Shown here piece by piece: positions 25,607 to 35,309 of a stretch of 64,000 nt of DNA. Origin of the DNA: Streptomyces kanamyceticus (GTDB lineage: Bacteria > Actinomycetota > Actinomycetes > Streptomycetales > Streptomycetaceae); assembly GCF_008704495.1 (NCBI RefSeq), contig NZ_CP023699.1:9300001-9364000 (forward strand). The letters are read 5' to 3'. The translations under genes and the position numbers were made by a program. Every line of letters begins with the position of its first letter. Position 1 is the stretch's first letter. The notes beneath the pieces were generated by a model. The model had not been told where the DNA came from and made no database searches. It saw only the letters and a list, made by a program, of their open reading frames with translations.

Positions 25607-26595
25607 GGGAATTCGGATACGAGCGGGTCCACGACGTGCCCGGCGCGGTCGCGCTGCTCGGCGCCGATCCCGACGCCCGCTGCCTGGGCGGCGGCACCAA
25701 CCTCGTCGACCTGATGAAGTCCGGCGTCGAGCGTCCGGGACTCCTCGTCGACGTGCGCGAACTGCCCCTGGACCACATCGAGTCGACGCCGGACGGCGGC
25801 CTGCGCATCGGCGCGACCGTCACCAACAGCGACCTCGCGGCCCACCCCGAAGTGCGGCGCCGCTACCCGGCGCTCGCGCAGGCGGTCCTCGCGGGGGCGT
25901 CAGGACAGCTGCGCAACATGGCGACGGTCGGCGGGAACCTGCTGCAGCGCACGCGCTGCGGCTACTTCACCGACCTGTCCAAGCCGTGCAACAAGCGCAC
26001 CCCCGGCAGCGGTTGCTCCGCCGTCGAGGGCGAGCACCACAACCACGCCGTCCTCGGCGCCACCGAGCACTGCGTGGCGATCCACCCCTCGGACATGGGC
26101 GTGGCACTCGCGGCCTTCGACGCCGTCGTCACCTACGAGACCGTGGACGGTCCTGGCGAGCTGCCGCTCGCCGACTTCTACCTGCCGGTCGGTGACACCC
26201 CGCACCTGGAGACCGCGCTGCCGCCCGGCGCGCTGATCACCGGCGTCGTCCTGCCGCCCGTGCCCTGCGCGGCCGTCTCCCGCTACCGCAAGGTGCGCGA
26301 GCGCGCCTCGTACGCGTTCGCCATCGGCTCGATCGCGGCCGCCGTCGACGTCGAGGACGGCGTCGTACGCGAGGCCCGCATCGCCTTCGGGGCGGTCGCC
26401 TCGCGGCCGTGGCGGGCCCGCGTCGCCGAACGGGCGCTGACCGGGGGCCCGGTGAGCGCCGAGGCCTTCGCCGCCGCCGCGGACGCGGAACTGGCCGCCG
26501 CGCGGCCGCTGTCCCACAACGGCTACAAGGTGACGCTGCTGCGCAACCTCGTGGTGGCCGTGCTCACCGAACTGACCGAGGAGGCCGCCCGATGA
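25603..26595 (+). CDS. Molybdenum hydroxylase FAD subunit (PaoB-like) with extra [4Fe-4S] insertion
   Basis: 330 residues of the CoxM/XdhB FAD_binding_5 type: GGGTNLVDLMK near residue 30 and ATVGGNLLQRTRC near residue 107. The insertion after it has well-placed cysteines (RTRCGYFTDLSKPCNKRTP, then SGCSA, then EHC), matching the extra [4Fe-4S] cluster of E. coli PaoB. Overlaps of 4 bp with both neighbours show tight coupling. Confidence 0.92.
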   Translation: MREFGYERVHDVPGAVALLGADPDARCLGGGTNLVDLMKSGVERPGLLVDVRELPLDHIESTPDGGLRIGATVTNSDLAAHPEVRRRYPALAQAVLAGASGQLRNMATVGGNLLQRTRCGYFTDLSKPCNKRTPGSGCSAVEGEHHNHAVLGATEHCVAIHPSDMGVALAAFDAVVTYETVDGPGELPLADFYLPVGDTPHLETALPPGALITGVVLPPVPCAAVSRYRKVRERASYAFAIGSIAAAVDVEDGVVREARIAFGAVASRPWRARVAERALTGGPVSAEAFAAAADAELAAARPLSHNGYKVTLLRNLVVAVLTELTEEAAR

Positions 26596-28733
26596 CCACC
26601 ACCACCGGAGTGCCCACGGCGACCAGGTCCGTCGGCACCGCGCACACCCGGCGGGAAGGCGTGGCCAAGGTCACCGGAGAGGCCCGCTACGCAGGAGAGG
26701 TGCCGCACGCCGAGCTCGCCCACGGCTGGGTGGTCCTCTCCACCGTCGCGCGCGGGCGGGTCCTCGCCGTCGAGGACGGTCCCGTACGGCGGATGCCCGG
26801 AGTGATCGAGGTCCTGCACCACCAGAACGCGCCGCGGCTCCAGGAGGGCTTCGCGGGGACGCTCGGGCCCGACGCGACCGCGCTGATGCTCCAGCACGAC
26901 CGGGTGCCGTACGCGGGCTGGCCGGTGGCGGTCGTCGTGGCGGAGACCTCCGAACAGGCGAGGGAGGCGGCGGAGGCGCTCGTCGTCCGCTACGAGACCG
27001 AGCCGCACGACGTCGGATTCTCCGCCGAGCACCCCGACCGCTACACGCCGGAGTCGACGGTGGTCGGCCCCGCGACCTCGGAGAAGGGCGACGTCGAGAG
27101 CGAACTCGCCGCCTCCGCCGCCGTCGTGGACGAGCGGTACACCACTCCCGAACAGCACCACAACGCGATGGAGCCGCACGCGGCCATGGCCCGCTGGGAC
27201 AACGGCCGCCTCGAGGTCGTCGACTCCTCCCAGGGCACGTTCGTGACGGCGAGCGACCTCGCGAAGCTCTTCTCCCTGGACCCGGCGTCGGTGCGCGTGC
27301 GCGCCGAACACGTCGGCGGGGCGTTCGGCGCCAAGGGGCAGATGCGCGCGCACCTCGTGCTCGCCGTGATGGCGACGACCGTGATCGGGCGACCGGTCAG
27401 GATCGCGCTGACACGTCGTCAGGTGTTCTCGCTGATCGGCCACCGCAGCCCGACGGCCCAGCGGGTCAGGCTCGGCGCCGACGCCGACGGGCGGCTGCGC
27501 GTCCTGGACCACGACTCCCTCTCGCGTACGTCCAGGCTCGACGAGTTCATCGAGGCGAGCGCCAACTTCGGGCGTTCGATGTACGACGCGGACGCGCACC
27601 GCACGGTCAACAGCGTGGTGCCGCTCGACGTGCCGACGCCCACGTTCATGCGGGCGCCCGGCGAGGCGCCGGGATCGTTCGCGCTGGAGTCCGCGGTCGA
27701 CGAACTCGCCCACAAGTGCGGGCTCGACCCGATCGAACTGCGGGTCCGCAACGAACCGGCGTTCGGCCCCGTCACGGGCCTGCCCGTCGAGGCCCGCGGC
27801 CTGCTGCCGTGCTTCCGTGAGGGCGCGCGCCGGTTCGGCTGGGCGGGGCGCGACCCGCGCCCCGGTGTCCGCCGCGAAGGCCGCTGGCTGCTCGGGACCG
27901 GCACCGCGGGGTCGGGGTTCTTCGTCGGTGCCTTCCCCTCGCAGGCGGCGCTCACCGCCGAGCCCGACGGCACCTTCACCGTGCGGATCGCCGCGTCCGA
28001 CGTCGGCACCGGCGCGCGGACGGCGCTCACCCAGGTCGCCGCCGACGCCCTGGCGGTCGAGCCGGACCGGGTCAGGGTGCGGATCGGCGACAGCGACTTC
28101 GGCAACGCCTGGCTCGGCGGCGGCTCCATGGGTACCCGCTCCTGGGCCTGGGCGGTCATCGTCGCGGCGCGCGAGCTGCGCGAGGTCCTGGTCCCCGGAG
28201 CGGACATCCCCGCCGAGGGGATCACGGTCCGCTCGGACACCACGGAGCAGGTCGCCTCGGTGGCCGCGCGCGAACACCACTCGCACGGCGCGCAGTTCGC
28301 CGAGGTCGCCGTGGACGTCGGCACCGGTGAGGTGCGCGTGCGGCGGATGCTCGGCATCTTCTCGGCGGGCCGGATCGTCAACCCGCTGACCGCGCGCAGC
28401 CAGTTCGTCGGCGGCATGATCGGCGGCCTGTCCATGGCCCTGCACGAGGAGGCGATCAGGGACCGCGCGTCGGGCGCCCTGACCAACCCCGACTTCGCGG
28501 GGTACCACTTCGCCGCGCACGCCGACGTGCCGGAGATCGAGGCTGACTGGGTGGACGTCCCCGACCCCAACGACCCCGTCGGCATCAAGGGCATCGGCGA
28601 GATCGGCATCGTGGGCGCCGCCGCGGCGATCGCCAACGCGATCTGGCACGCGACGGGCGTCCGCCACCGGGCCCTGCCGATCAGGCCCGACCGCGTCCTG
28701 CTGGCGGCCCTGGCGGCGGGGGAGAGCGCATGA
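26592..28733 (+). CDS. Molybdenum hydroxylase large Mo-cofactor subunit (PaoC-like aldehyde oxidoreductase)
   Basis: 713 residues, the usual length for the PaoC/YagR branch. Visible are AHTRREGVAKVTGEARYAGE at the start of the aldehyde oxidase hammerhead domain, GGAFGAKG in the Mo-cofactor domain, MRAPGEAPG, and the catalytic Glu in GIKGIGEIGI near residue 670. It oxidises aldehydes or hydroxylates N-heterocycles using water; the substrate is not readable, but resemblance to PaoC favours aromatic aldehydes. It forms a heterotrimer with the two preceding products. Confidence 0.92.
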   Translation: MTTTTGVPTATRSVGTAHTRREGVAKVTGEARYAGEVPHAELAHGWVVLSTVARGRVLAVEDGPVRRMPGVIEVLHHQNAPRLQEGFAGTLGPDATALMLQHDRVPYAGWPVAVVVAETSEQAREAAEALVVRYETEPHDVGFSAEHPDRYTPESTVVGPATSEKGDVESELAASAAVVDERYTTPEQHHNAMEPHAAMARWDNGRLEVVDSSQGTFVTASDLAKLFSLDPASVRVRAEHVGGAFGAKGQMRAHLVLAVMATTVIGRPVRIALTRRQVFSLIGHRSPTAQRVRLGADADGRLRVLDHDSLSRTSRLDEFIEASANFGRSMYDADAHRTVNSVVPLDVPTPTFMRAPGEAPGSFALESAVDELAHKCGLDPIELRVRNEPAFGPVTGLPVEARGLLPCFREGARRFGWAGRDPRPGVRREGRWLLGTGTAGSGFFVGAFPSQAALTAEPDGTFTVRIAASDVGTGARTALTQVAADALAVEPDRVRVRIGDSDFGNAWLGGGSMGTRSWAWAVIVAARELREVLVPGADIPAEGITVRSDTTEQVASVAAREHHSHGAQFAEVAVDVGTGEVRVRRMLGIFSAGRIVNPLTARSQFVGGMIGGLSMALHEEAIRDRASGALTNPDFAGYHFAAHADVPEIEADWVDVPDPNDPVGIKGIGEIGIVGAAAAIANAIWHATGVRHRALPIRPDRVLLAALAAGESA

Positions 28734-28746
28734 GGAGGCGAGCCAC

Positions 28747-29898
28747 GTGCTCGACATCGCCGATGAGCTGACCCGCTGGATCGAGGAGGGCAGGGACTTC
28801 GCCGTCGCCACCGTCGTCTCCGTCGGCGGCAGCGCACCGCGGGGCATCGGCGCCGCGCTCGCCGTCGACGGCGGGGGCACGGTCATCGGATCGGTCTCCG
28901 GCGGATGCGTGGAAGGGGCGGTGTACGAGCTGTGCGTACAGGCCCTGCACGACGGCGAGGCCGCCGTCGAGCGGTTCGGCTACAGCGACGAGGACGCCTT
29001 CGCGGTCGGCCTGACGTGCGGCGGCGAGATCGAGGTCCTGGTCACTCCGGTGGGCGTCGACGCGCCGGACAGGGCGGTGTTCGCCACCGCCCTGTCGGCC
29101 GCCGCCCGCGGCGAGGTGGCGGCCATGGCCCGGGTGTTCAGGGGCCCGGCCGAGCTGCTCGGCAGGCCGCTCCTGGTCGGCGGGGACGGGACGTACGAGG
29201 GAAGTCTCGGCGGACACCCGGACCTCGACCGCTCGGCGGCGGGGGAGAGCCGCGCGCTCCTCGCGGCGGGCCGCACCGGCGAGTTCGCCGTTTCGGCCGA
29301 CGGCTCGCGCTGCGACAGCGCCCTGACCGTCCTCGTCGAATCGAGCGTGCCGCCGCCCCGGATGATCGTCTTCGGTGCGGTGGACTTCGCGGCGGCCCTG
29401 GTCCGCACCGGCACGTTCCTCGGCTACCGCGTCACGGTGTGCGACGCCAGGCCCGTCTTCGCGACGCGGGCCCGCTTCCCCGAGGCGGACGAGGTCGTCG
29501 TCGAGTGGCCCGACCGCTATCTGCGCGCCACCGACACCGACAGCCGCACGGTCCTGTGCGTCCTCACGCACGACGCCAAGTTCGACGTGCCGCTGCTCGT
29601 GGAGGCGTTGCGGCTGCCCGTCGCCTTCGTCGGCGCGATGGGCTCGCGCCGCACGCACGAGGACCGCGGCCGCAAGCTGCGGGAGGCCGGTGTCACCCCG
29701 GAGGAGCTGGCCAGGCTGCGCTCACCGATCGGCCTCGACCTCGGAGCGCGTACGCCGGAGGAGACGGCCCTGTCCATCGCCGCCGAGATCATCGCGGCGC
29801 GGCAGGGCGGCTCGGGCCTGCCGCTGACAGGATCGGGGACGCCGATTCACCACGACGTGTCGGGCGGCTGGTCGGCACGGACCAGCGCGATGGCCTGA
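28747..29898 (+). CDS. XdhC/CoxF-family Mo-cofactor chaperone (PaoD-like)
   Basis: 383 residues with both XdhC_CoxI ([23 protein letters not shown] near residues 25-55) and the C-terminal Rossmann XdhC_C domain ([21 protein letters not shown]). Family members bind the molybdenum cofactor, help its sulfuration and insert it into the large subunit. The GTG start at 28747 follows AGGAGG. The 3' end overlaps the opposing NB-ARC gene by 52 bp. Confidence 0.9.
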   Translation: MLDIADELTRWIEEGRDFAVATVVSVGGSAPRGIGAALAVDGGGTVIGSVSGGCVEGAVYELCVQALHDGEAAVERFGYSDEDAFAVGLTCGGEIEVLVTPVGVDAPDRAVFATALSAAARGEVAAMARVFRGPAELLGRPLLVGGDGTYEGSLGGHPDLDRSAAGESRALLAAGRTGEFAVSADGSRCDSALTVLVESSVPPPRMIVFGAVDFAAALVRTGTFLGYRVTVCDARPVFATRARFPEADEVVVEWPDRYLRATDTDSRTVLCVLTHDAKFDVPLLVEALRLPVAFVGAMGSRRTHEDRGRKLREAGVTPEELARLRSPIGLDLGARTPEETALSIAAEIIAARQGGSGLPLTGSGTPIHHDVSGGWSARTSAMA

Positions 29899-31958
29899 TC
29901 AATGGTCAACGCCCTCCCCTCGGTGAGGAGTTGGGCGAAGCGGGTCTCGCCGACGGCTTCCCCGAGCAGCCGCTCGTGGTGGTCGCGGAAGCCGCTGGAG
30001 GTGGCGCGGCCGAGCTCGGGGAGCCCGGCCGCGTGCCACAGCCGCGCGCTCGTGCCGAGGAGCCGCGCGGCCCGCTCGGTCCTGCCCCGGCCCGCCTCGG
30101 CGGCGCTGAGCAGGTCCATGGCGGCCGCGGTGCCGAGCCGGTCGTGGACGCGCCACTTGGCGGTGAGCGCCTCGCGGGCGTGCGCGGCCGCGGCCTCCGC
30201 GTCGCCCTGCCCGAGCCGGGCGAGCGCGAGGAAGTAGTCGCCCCAGGCCCGCATCCACAGCTCGCCGCACTTGTCGCACTCGGCCCTCAGCCGTTCCGCG
30301 ACGGCGGCCACCCGCTCGAAGGCGCCCTGGGCCGCGAGCAGATACGCCTGGACGGCCAGCGCGGTCAGCCGGAAGAAGACCGCGCCACCGCCGCCCGTCG
30401 GCGCCTGGCCCGAGGGGCCGTGCAGGATGGCCGAGCGCGCGGACTCCCCGCGCACGGCGATGCTCGCGCCGCCCAGCGGCAACCGCGCGGCGACGTCCGG
30501 CAGCCCGCGCCGGGCCGCGAGCCGCGCATAGGCGGCGGCGACCTGTTGGGCCGCGTCCAGGTCGTCGGGGGTGAGGGTGATCAGGCGCTGGGCCCACAGC
30601 GCGAGGACCCGCTCGGCGCCGGTCCCCTCGCCGCGGCGCAGGGCGCGCGCCAGATAGCCGCGGCCCTCCTCGGCGTATCCGCAGGCGAACCAGAAGAACC
30701 AGAGCGTGCCGGTGAGTTCGAGCGCGCACGACGGATCCGGGTCGGCGAGGCACTCCTCCACGGCGAGCCGCAGATTGGCGTGCTCGGCGCGCATCCGCTC
30801 GGCCCAGGCGCGCTGCGCGGAGCCGAGCCACTCGTGCTCGCCGCGCCGGGCGAGCCACCGGTAGTAGTCGCGGTGGCGGTGGCGTACGGACTCCGTCTCG
30901 CCGAGCCCGTCGAGCCACTGGGCGCCGAAGTCCCGCAGGGTGTCGAGCATCCGGAACCGCAGCCCCGCGCCGTCCGCCTCCTGGACGACGACGGACTTCT
31001 CGGTGAGGCAGGAGAGCACCGCGAGGACGCTCTCGGTCGCCAACGGGCCGCCGTGACAGACGATCTCGGCCGCCTCCAGGTCCCAGCCGCCCGCGAACAC
31101 CGAAAGCCTGGCCCACAGCAGCCGCTCCAGCGGCGTGCACAGTTCATGACTCCAGCCGATCGCCGTCCGCAGCGTCTGATGCCGGGCCAGCAGCGGCTCG
31201 GTACGGGCGGTGAGCAGGTCGAAGCGGGAGTCAAGACCCTCCAGTAAACGGACCAAGGGCATGCCGCGCAGGCGTACGGCGGCCAGTTCGATGGCGAGCG
31301 GGATGCCGTCCAGACGGGCGCAGATGGCGGCGATCTGCGCCCGGTTGGCGCCGGTCACCCTGAACTCGGGAACCGCCGCGCTCGCCCTGGCCGTGAACAG
31401 CGCCACCGCGGCACTGTCGCCGCTGTCCCCGCCTTCCCCGCCGATCGGTTCCAGGGGCAGCGGGCCGAGCGCGAGCACCTGCTCACCCGGCACGGCGAGC
31501 GGCTGCCTGCTGGTCGTCAGGATCCGCAGCCCGGGCACCCGCGCGAGCAGCTCCGACACCAGTCGCGCGCAGGGCTGGAGGATGTGCTCACAGGTGTCGA
31601 GCACCAGCAGCACAGGACTGCCCGTCAACTGCTCGACCAGTACATCCCTCAAAGGGCGTACGGTCTGATCGGGGTGCCGCAACGCCTCCATGACGGCGTG
31701 GGTCAGCAACGACGCGTCGGTGAGCGGGGAGAGCTCCACCAGCCAGGCGCCGCCGGGAAATCCGCCCTGCGCCTCGTGGGCGGCGCGCAGCGCGAGACGG
31801 GACTTGCCCACCCCGCCGGGACCGGTCAGGGTCACGAGCCGGGCGCTCTCCAACAGCCCCGCGATGCGCGCGAGTTCACCGCCGCGCCCGATGAAGACGT
31901 TCGCCTCCGTCGGAAGGTTGCCGCTCCGGGCGTGGTCCTCGCGCACTGAGGCCGCCAT
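29847..31958 (-). CDS. NB-ARC/AAA-type ATPase of the large regulator family, without DNA-binding domain
   Basis: 703 residues. The P-loop GPGGVGKS is near residue 43, Walker [10 protein letters not shown] near 120, and LTTSRQPL near 155. A helical region ([17 protein letters not shown]) and TPR-like C-terminal repeats follow. This is the core of AfsR/LuxR-type STAND regulators, but neither an N-terminal BTAD nor a C-terminal LuxR helix-turn-helix is present. The start at 31958 follows AGGGGGAGC. It is divergent from the MEDS pair, sharing a 134-bp gap with a palindrome, and may act as a signalling partner. Confidence 0.82.
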   Translation of the reverse strand: MAASVREDHARSGNLPTEANVFIGRGGELARIAGLLESARLVTLTGPGGVGKSRLALRAAHEAQGGFPGGAWLVELSPLTDASLLTHAVMEALRHPDQTVRPLRDVLVEQLTGSPVLLVLDTCEHILQPCARLVSELLARVPGLRILTTSRQPLAVPGEQVLALGPLPLEPIGGEGGDSGDSAAVALFTARASAAVPEFRVTGANRAQIAAICARLDGIPLAIELAAVRLRGMPLVRLLEGLDSRFDLLTARTEPLLARHQTLRTAIGWSHELCTPLERLLWARLSVFAGGWDLEAAEIVCHGGPLATESVLAVLSCLTEKSVVVQEADGAGLRFRMLDTLRDFGAQWLDGLGETESVRHRHRDYYRWLARRGEHEWLGSAQRAWAERMRAEHANLRLAVEECLADPDPSCALELTGTLWFFWFACGYAEEGRGYLARALRRGEGTGAERVLALWAQRLITLTPDDLDAAQQVAAAYARLAARRGLPDVAARLPLGGASIAVRGESARSAILHGPSGQAPTGGGGAVFFRLTALAVQAYLLAAQGAFERVAAVAERLRAECDKCGELWMRAWGDYFLALARLGQGDAEAAAAHAREALTAKWRVHDRLGTAAAMDLLSAAEAGRGRTERAARLLGTSARLWHAAGLPELGRATSSGFRDHHERLLGEAVGETRFAQLLTEGRALTIDQAIALVRADQPPDTSW

Positions 31959-31968
31959 GCTCCCCCTA

Positions 31969-31989
31969 GATCCGCATGTGACGCGGATC
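31969..31989. promoter_or_regulatory. Palindrome GATCCGC-N7-GCGGATC in a divergent gap
   Basis: Perfect 7-bp arms lie just upstream of the NB-ARC start, between it and the MEDS-STAS gene, in a position to affect both. No cognate regulator is known. Confidence 0.5.
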
Positions 31990-32092
31990 ACCATAGCCCG
32001 TTCCGGCGGGGCCTTCGGATGCGTACGGTGTAGTCGTCCAGCGACGTCGGGCAGCGGCGTGGCACGTGGCGTACGCAGAGAGGTGCGTGAGG

Positions 32093-32995
32093 ATGGACAC
32101 CGCTCCCGCCTTGCTGGTCGTGGGGGAGATGCGGCCCGGGGATCATCTGCTCCTCGGCTACGGCACGGACGAGGAACGCGAGACGGTGCTCGCCGCCTTC
32201 CTCCTCGACGGTCTCGCCAACGGACATCGCGGCCTGCTCCTCACCGCGTCCGACGCGCCGCCCGGCGAACTCCTCGGCTTCCTGCGGCGCGAAGGCTGCG
32301 ACGTCTCCGAGGAACTGGCCGCGTGCAGGCTGAAGGTGAACGCACGGCTCGGTGCGCCCGGTGGCCTGTGGGACCTCGACGAGTTGGTGCGCCGCGAGGC
32401 GGAACAGGCGGTGGCCGACGGCTACCTGGGACTTCGGGTCGCCCTCGAAGTGCCGCGCGACCAGGACGAGGGCGCCGCCCCCAAGGGCCTGTGCGACGCC
32501 GAGCGGCTGCTCGATCCCGTCTTCCAGTCGCTGCCGGTGCTCGGCCTCTGCCAGTACGACCAGCGCGCCTACGACCGGCACGAACTGGCCTCGCTCGGCG
32601 CCGTCCACCAGGGCAGGGCCGTCGCCGACCACATCTGGCAGGACGAACTCCTGCGCATCACCAGGACGTTCACGCCGCCGGGACTCGCGCTGCGCGGCGA
32701 GGTGGACGACAGCAACGTCACGGCGGTGGCCCGCGCCCTGCGCGGCGAGGCCGGGCGGGCCGCCGACCGCCGGGACGCACCCCACCGCACCTGGCTCGAC
32801 CTGCGCGATCTGACCTTCATCGACGTGTGCGCGCTGCGTCTGCTCGTCTTCACGGGCCTCGGCCTGTACGCGATGGGCGGCGGCCTCGTCCTGGAAGGCG
32901 TCGCGCCGCACGTGCGCCGGGTCATGCGGGTCACGGGCTGGGACCGCATCCCAGGCCTCGACATGGGCGGCGACGGGGAGAGCGAGGATTCATGA
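32093..32995 (+). CDS. MEDS sensor domain fused to a STAS (anti-sigma-antagonist-like) domain
   Basis: 300 residues. The N-terminal about 180 residues fit the MEDS domain ([38 protein letters not shown]). The C-terminal about 100 fit STAS ([23 protein letters not shown]), with the acidic/Leu face of anti-anti-sigma factors; the usual phosphorylatable Ser position reads F-I-D-V-C. It probably switches with the kinase-like partner encoded next. ATG 32093 is chosen over 32066 for the GTGAGG before it. Confidence 0.82.
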   Translation: MDTAPALLVVGEMRPGDHLLLGYGTDEERETVLAAFLLDGLANGHRGLLLTASDAPPGELLGFLRREGCDVSEELAACRLKVNARLGAPGGLWDLDELVRREAEQAVADGYLGLRVALEVPRDQDEGAAPKGLCDAERLLDPVFQSLPVLGLCQYDQRAYDRHELASLGAVHQGRAVADHIWQDELLRITRTFTPPGLALRGEVDDSNVTAVARALRGEAGRAADRRDAPHRTWLDLRDLTFIDVCALRLLVFTGLGLYAMGGGLVLEGVAPHVRRVMRVTGWDRIPGLDMGGDGESEDS

Positions 32996-33954
32996 CGTGC
33001 ACCGGCTTCGTCCACCAGGCGCTGTGCTACGACTCGGACGACGCGTTCCTCGCCGGGACGGTGGACTTCGTCCGCGAGGGCCTGGCGGCCGACGACGCGG
33101 TCCTCGCCGTCGTCGACCGGCACAACGTAGGACTGCTGCGGGACGCGCTCGGCGGCGCGGAGAAAGAGGTCGACTACGTAGACGCCGTCGACTGGTACGG
33201 CTTCCCGTCACGCACCCTCGGCCGCTACCACGACTACTGCACCGAGCACGGCCGCGGCGGCGCCCGGCGCGTCCGCGTCATCGGCGAACCGGTGTGGACG
33301 GGGCGCACCCCCTTCGAGACGAGTGAGTGGATCCGCTACGAGTCGCTGGTGAACGTGGCGTTCGCGGACTCCGGACACCGGATCCTGTGCCCGTACGACA
33401 CGCGCGCGCTGCCCGCCGACGTGGTGGCCGGGATCCGGCGCACTCATCCGGAGCTGGCGGTCGGCTCCGGCGAGCAGCGGCCCAGCGGCCGTTACGTGGA
33501 CCCCGCGGAGTTCGTCGCCGAGTGCGACAGGCTCGGCCCGGAGCCCGAGGCCCCGGCGGGCTCCGTCCGCGAAGTCGGCTTCCAGAGGGGTGAGTCGGTG
33601 GCCGTGCGCCTCGCGGCCGCCGAGTTCGCGCGCCGCGGCGGCCTCGCTCAGGGTCGCGCGAGGGACATGGCGGCCGCCGTCCACGAAGTGGCGGTCAACG
33701 CCGTGCGGTTCGGCGGCGGGAGCGGAGTGCTTCGGCTGTGGCAGGACGCCGACTGGGTGGTCTGCGAGGTCGCCGACCACGGCGGCGGAGCGCGGGCCGT
33801 GCCCGTCGAGGACGCGGGCTTCCTCGGCCATGTGCCGCCCGACCCCTATGCCGCTTCGGGGCACGGCCTGTGGGTCGTACGGCAGTTGAGCGATCTGGTG
33901 ACCGAGCGGATCAGTGCGCGGGGGTCGGCCGTGCGGCTGTACTTCCGCCGTTGA
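32992..33954 (+). CDS. MEDS sensor domain fused to a HATPase (RsbW-like anti-sigma kinase) domain
   Basis: 320 residues. A MEDS domain occupies the first half ([32 protein letters not shown]). The C-terminus has an HATPase_c fold: N box [18 protein letters not shown]1 box [10 protein letters not shown] and G2-like [12 protein letters not shown]. Such proteins bind or phosphorylate anti-sigma antagonists. ATGA overlap with the MEDS-STAS gene makes the two an evident antagonist/kinase pair sharing the same sensor type. The regulated sigma factor is not in the window. Confidence 0.84.
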   Translation: MTCTGFVHQALCYDSDDAFLAGTVDFVREGLAADDAVLAVVDRHNVGLLRDALGGAEKEVDYVDAVDWYGFPSRTLGRYHDYCTEHGRGGARRVRVIGEPVWTGRTPFETSEWIRYESLVNVAFADSGHRILCPYDTRALPADVVAGIRRTHPELAVGSGEQRPSGRYVDPAEFVAECDRLGPEPEAPAGSVREVGFQRGESVAVRLAAAEFARRGGLAQGRARDMAAAVHEVAVNAVRFGGGSGVLRLWQDADWVVCEVADHGGGARAVPVEDAGFLGHVPPDPYAASGHGLWVVRQLSDLVTERISARGSAVRLYFRR

Positions 33955-33957
33955 GCT

Positions 33958-34006
33958 GCTGGGTGCTGGGTGCTGGGTGCCTGGTGCCGGGTTCTGGTTT
34001 CTGGGC
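33958..34006 (+). repeat. Seven-copy 7-bp tandem repeat (GCTGGGT)
   Basis: Three perfect GCTGGGT units are followed by four diverged ones, starting 4 bp after the MEDS-HATPase stop. It looks like a slippage-prone microsatellite in a non-coding gap. Confidence 0.9.
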
Positions 34007-34021
34007 GGGGGATATCCCCCG
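34006..34021. promoter_or_regulatory. Perfect 16-bp palindrome CGGGGGATATCCCCCG
   Basis: This gapless palindrome lies 58 bp before the serine hydrolase start and directly after the heptad repeat. With no loop it suits a dimeric repressor site better than a terminator. Confidence 0.5.
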
Positions 34022-34078
34022 GATCGTCGTGGGGCTGGCCGGATCGTGCCCGGTCAGGGGTGAAACTAGCGTGCGGCC

Positions 34079-35260
34079 ATGACTCGGACCGCGCGCAAGC
34101 GCCTCGCCCTGGCTCTCGGCATCGCCACGCTCGTCACGGCTGGAGCCACCACCGCCGCCGCCCGTCCCGCGGAAACCTCGCCCGCGAAGCGGTTACGCCA
34201 GGACGTCGAGGCGATCCACGCCCTCGGCATCAGCGGTGTACAGGCACGCGCTGTCGCCCCCGACGGCAGGCAGACCGTCGCCACCAGCGGCACCGCCGAT
34301 CTGAAGACCGGCCGTCCGGTCCGCTCCGACGGCTACTTCCGCATGGCCAGCACGGCCAAGACCCTCGTCGCCACCGTGGCTCTCCAGCTGGAGACCGAGG
34401 GAGTTCTCTCCCTGGACGACACCGTCGAGCACTGGCTGCCGGGAATGGTGCGGGGCAAGGGCAACGACGGCCGCCGGATCACCGTCCGCCAACTGCTCCA
34501 GCACACCAGCGGCATCCACGACGACCTGCCCGGATACACGACGCCGAAGGAGTACTACGAGCAGCGCGACGACGTCCACCGCCCCGAGGAACTGGTCCGC
34601 CGCGCCATGAGACACGCGCCGGACTTCCGGCCCGGCAAGGGCTGGGCGTACTCCAACACCGGTTACGTCCTGCTCCAGATGATCATCCAGAAGGCCACGG
34701 GCAATCCCGCCCACGAGGAGATCCAGAACCGCGTGCTCCGGCCGCTCGGCCTTACGCACACCCGGTGGACCGGCCTCTCACCCACCCTGCCCAAGCCGCA
34801 CGCCAAGGCCTACGAGTTCTTCGGTCCCGGTTCCCGGGTGGACGTCACCCGGCAGATACCGATGGACCAGGAGATCCTGTCGTGGGCCACGACCACCCAG
34901 GACGAGAACGACTTCTTCCGCGCGCTGCTCGGGGGCCGCCTGCTCCCGCCGCGTCAGCTGGCGAAGATGAAGCAGACCGTCCCCGTGAACAAGGAATTCC
35001 AAGAGGCATGGCCCGGCGGCCGATACGGGCTCGGCCTCGCCGAACGCCCCCTGAGCTGTGGAGGAACCTACTGGAGCCATGAGGGAGGGGACGGCGGCTA
35101 CGTCACGCTCAACGGCGTCACCGAAGACGGCGGGCGCAGCGCGGTGGTCTCCATGTCCGAGGCACGCGGCGACACTATGGAGCACAGACTGGAGCAGGAG
35201 AGCACGGCGAGCGCCCTGATCGACCGAGCGCTGTGCGCCGGAGGCCCCGGCGCCCGGTGA
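34079..35260 (+). CDS. Secreted serine hydrolase, beta-lactamase class C / D,D-peptidase-like
   Basis: 393 residues. A signal peptide (TRTARKRLALALGIATLV, then AGATTAAA) precedes the beta-lactamase fold. The catalytic SxxK is STAK (FRMASTAKTL), the tyrosine motif is YSN (YSNTGY), and the third motif HxG-like region reads SHEGGDGGY. It is similar to Streptomyces D-alanyl-D-alanine carboxypeptidase R61-type enzymes and could act on wall peptides or esters. Codon 39 (34193-34195) is TTA, so expression may depend on bldA and the developmental programme. Confidence 0.9.
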   Translation: MTRTARKRLALALGIATLVTAGATTAAARPAETSPAKRLRQDVEAIHALGISGVQARAVAPDGRQTVATSGTADLKTGRPVRSDGYFRMASTAKTLVATVALQLETEGVLSLDDTVEHWLPGMVRGKGNDGRRITVRQLLQHTSGIHDDLPGYTTPKEYYEQRDDVHRPEELVRRAMRHAPDFRPGKGWAYSNTGYVLLQMIIQKATGNPAHEEIQNRVLRPLGLTHTRWTGLSPTLPKPHAKAYEFFGPGSRVDVTRQIPMDQEILSWATTTQDENDFFRALLGGRLLPPRQLAKMKQTVPVNKEFQEAWPGGRYGLGLAERPLSCGGTYWSHEGGDGGYVTLNGVTEDGGRSAVVSMSEARGDTMEHRLEQESTASALIDRALCAGGPGAR

Positions 35261-35309
35261 GCGGAGGCGTCGCCCGGCTCGGCCGTATCGCCACGGAGGG
35301 TGCACCGGC

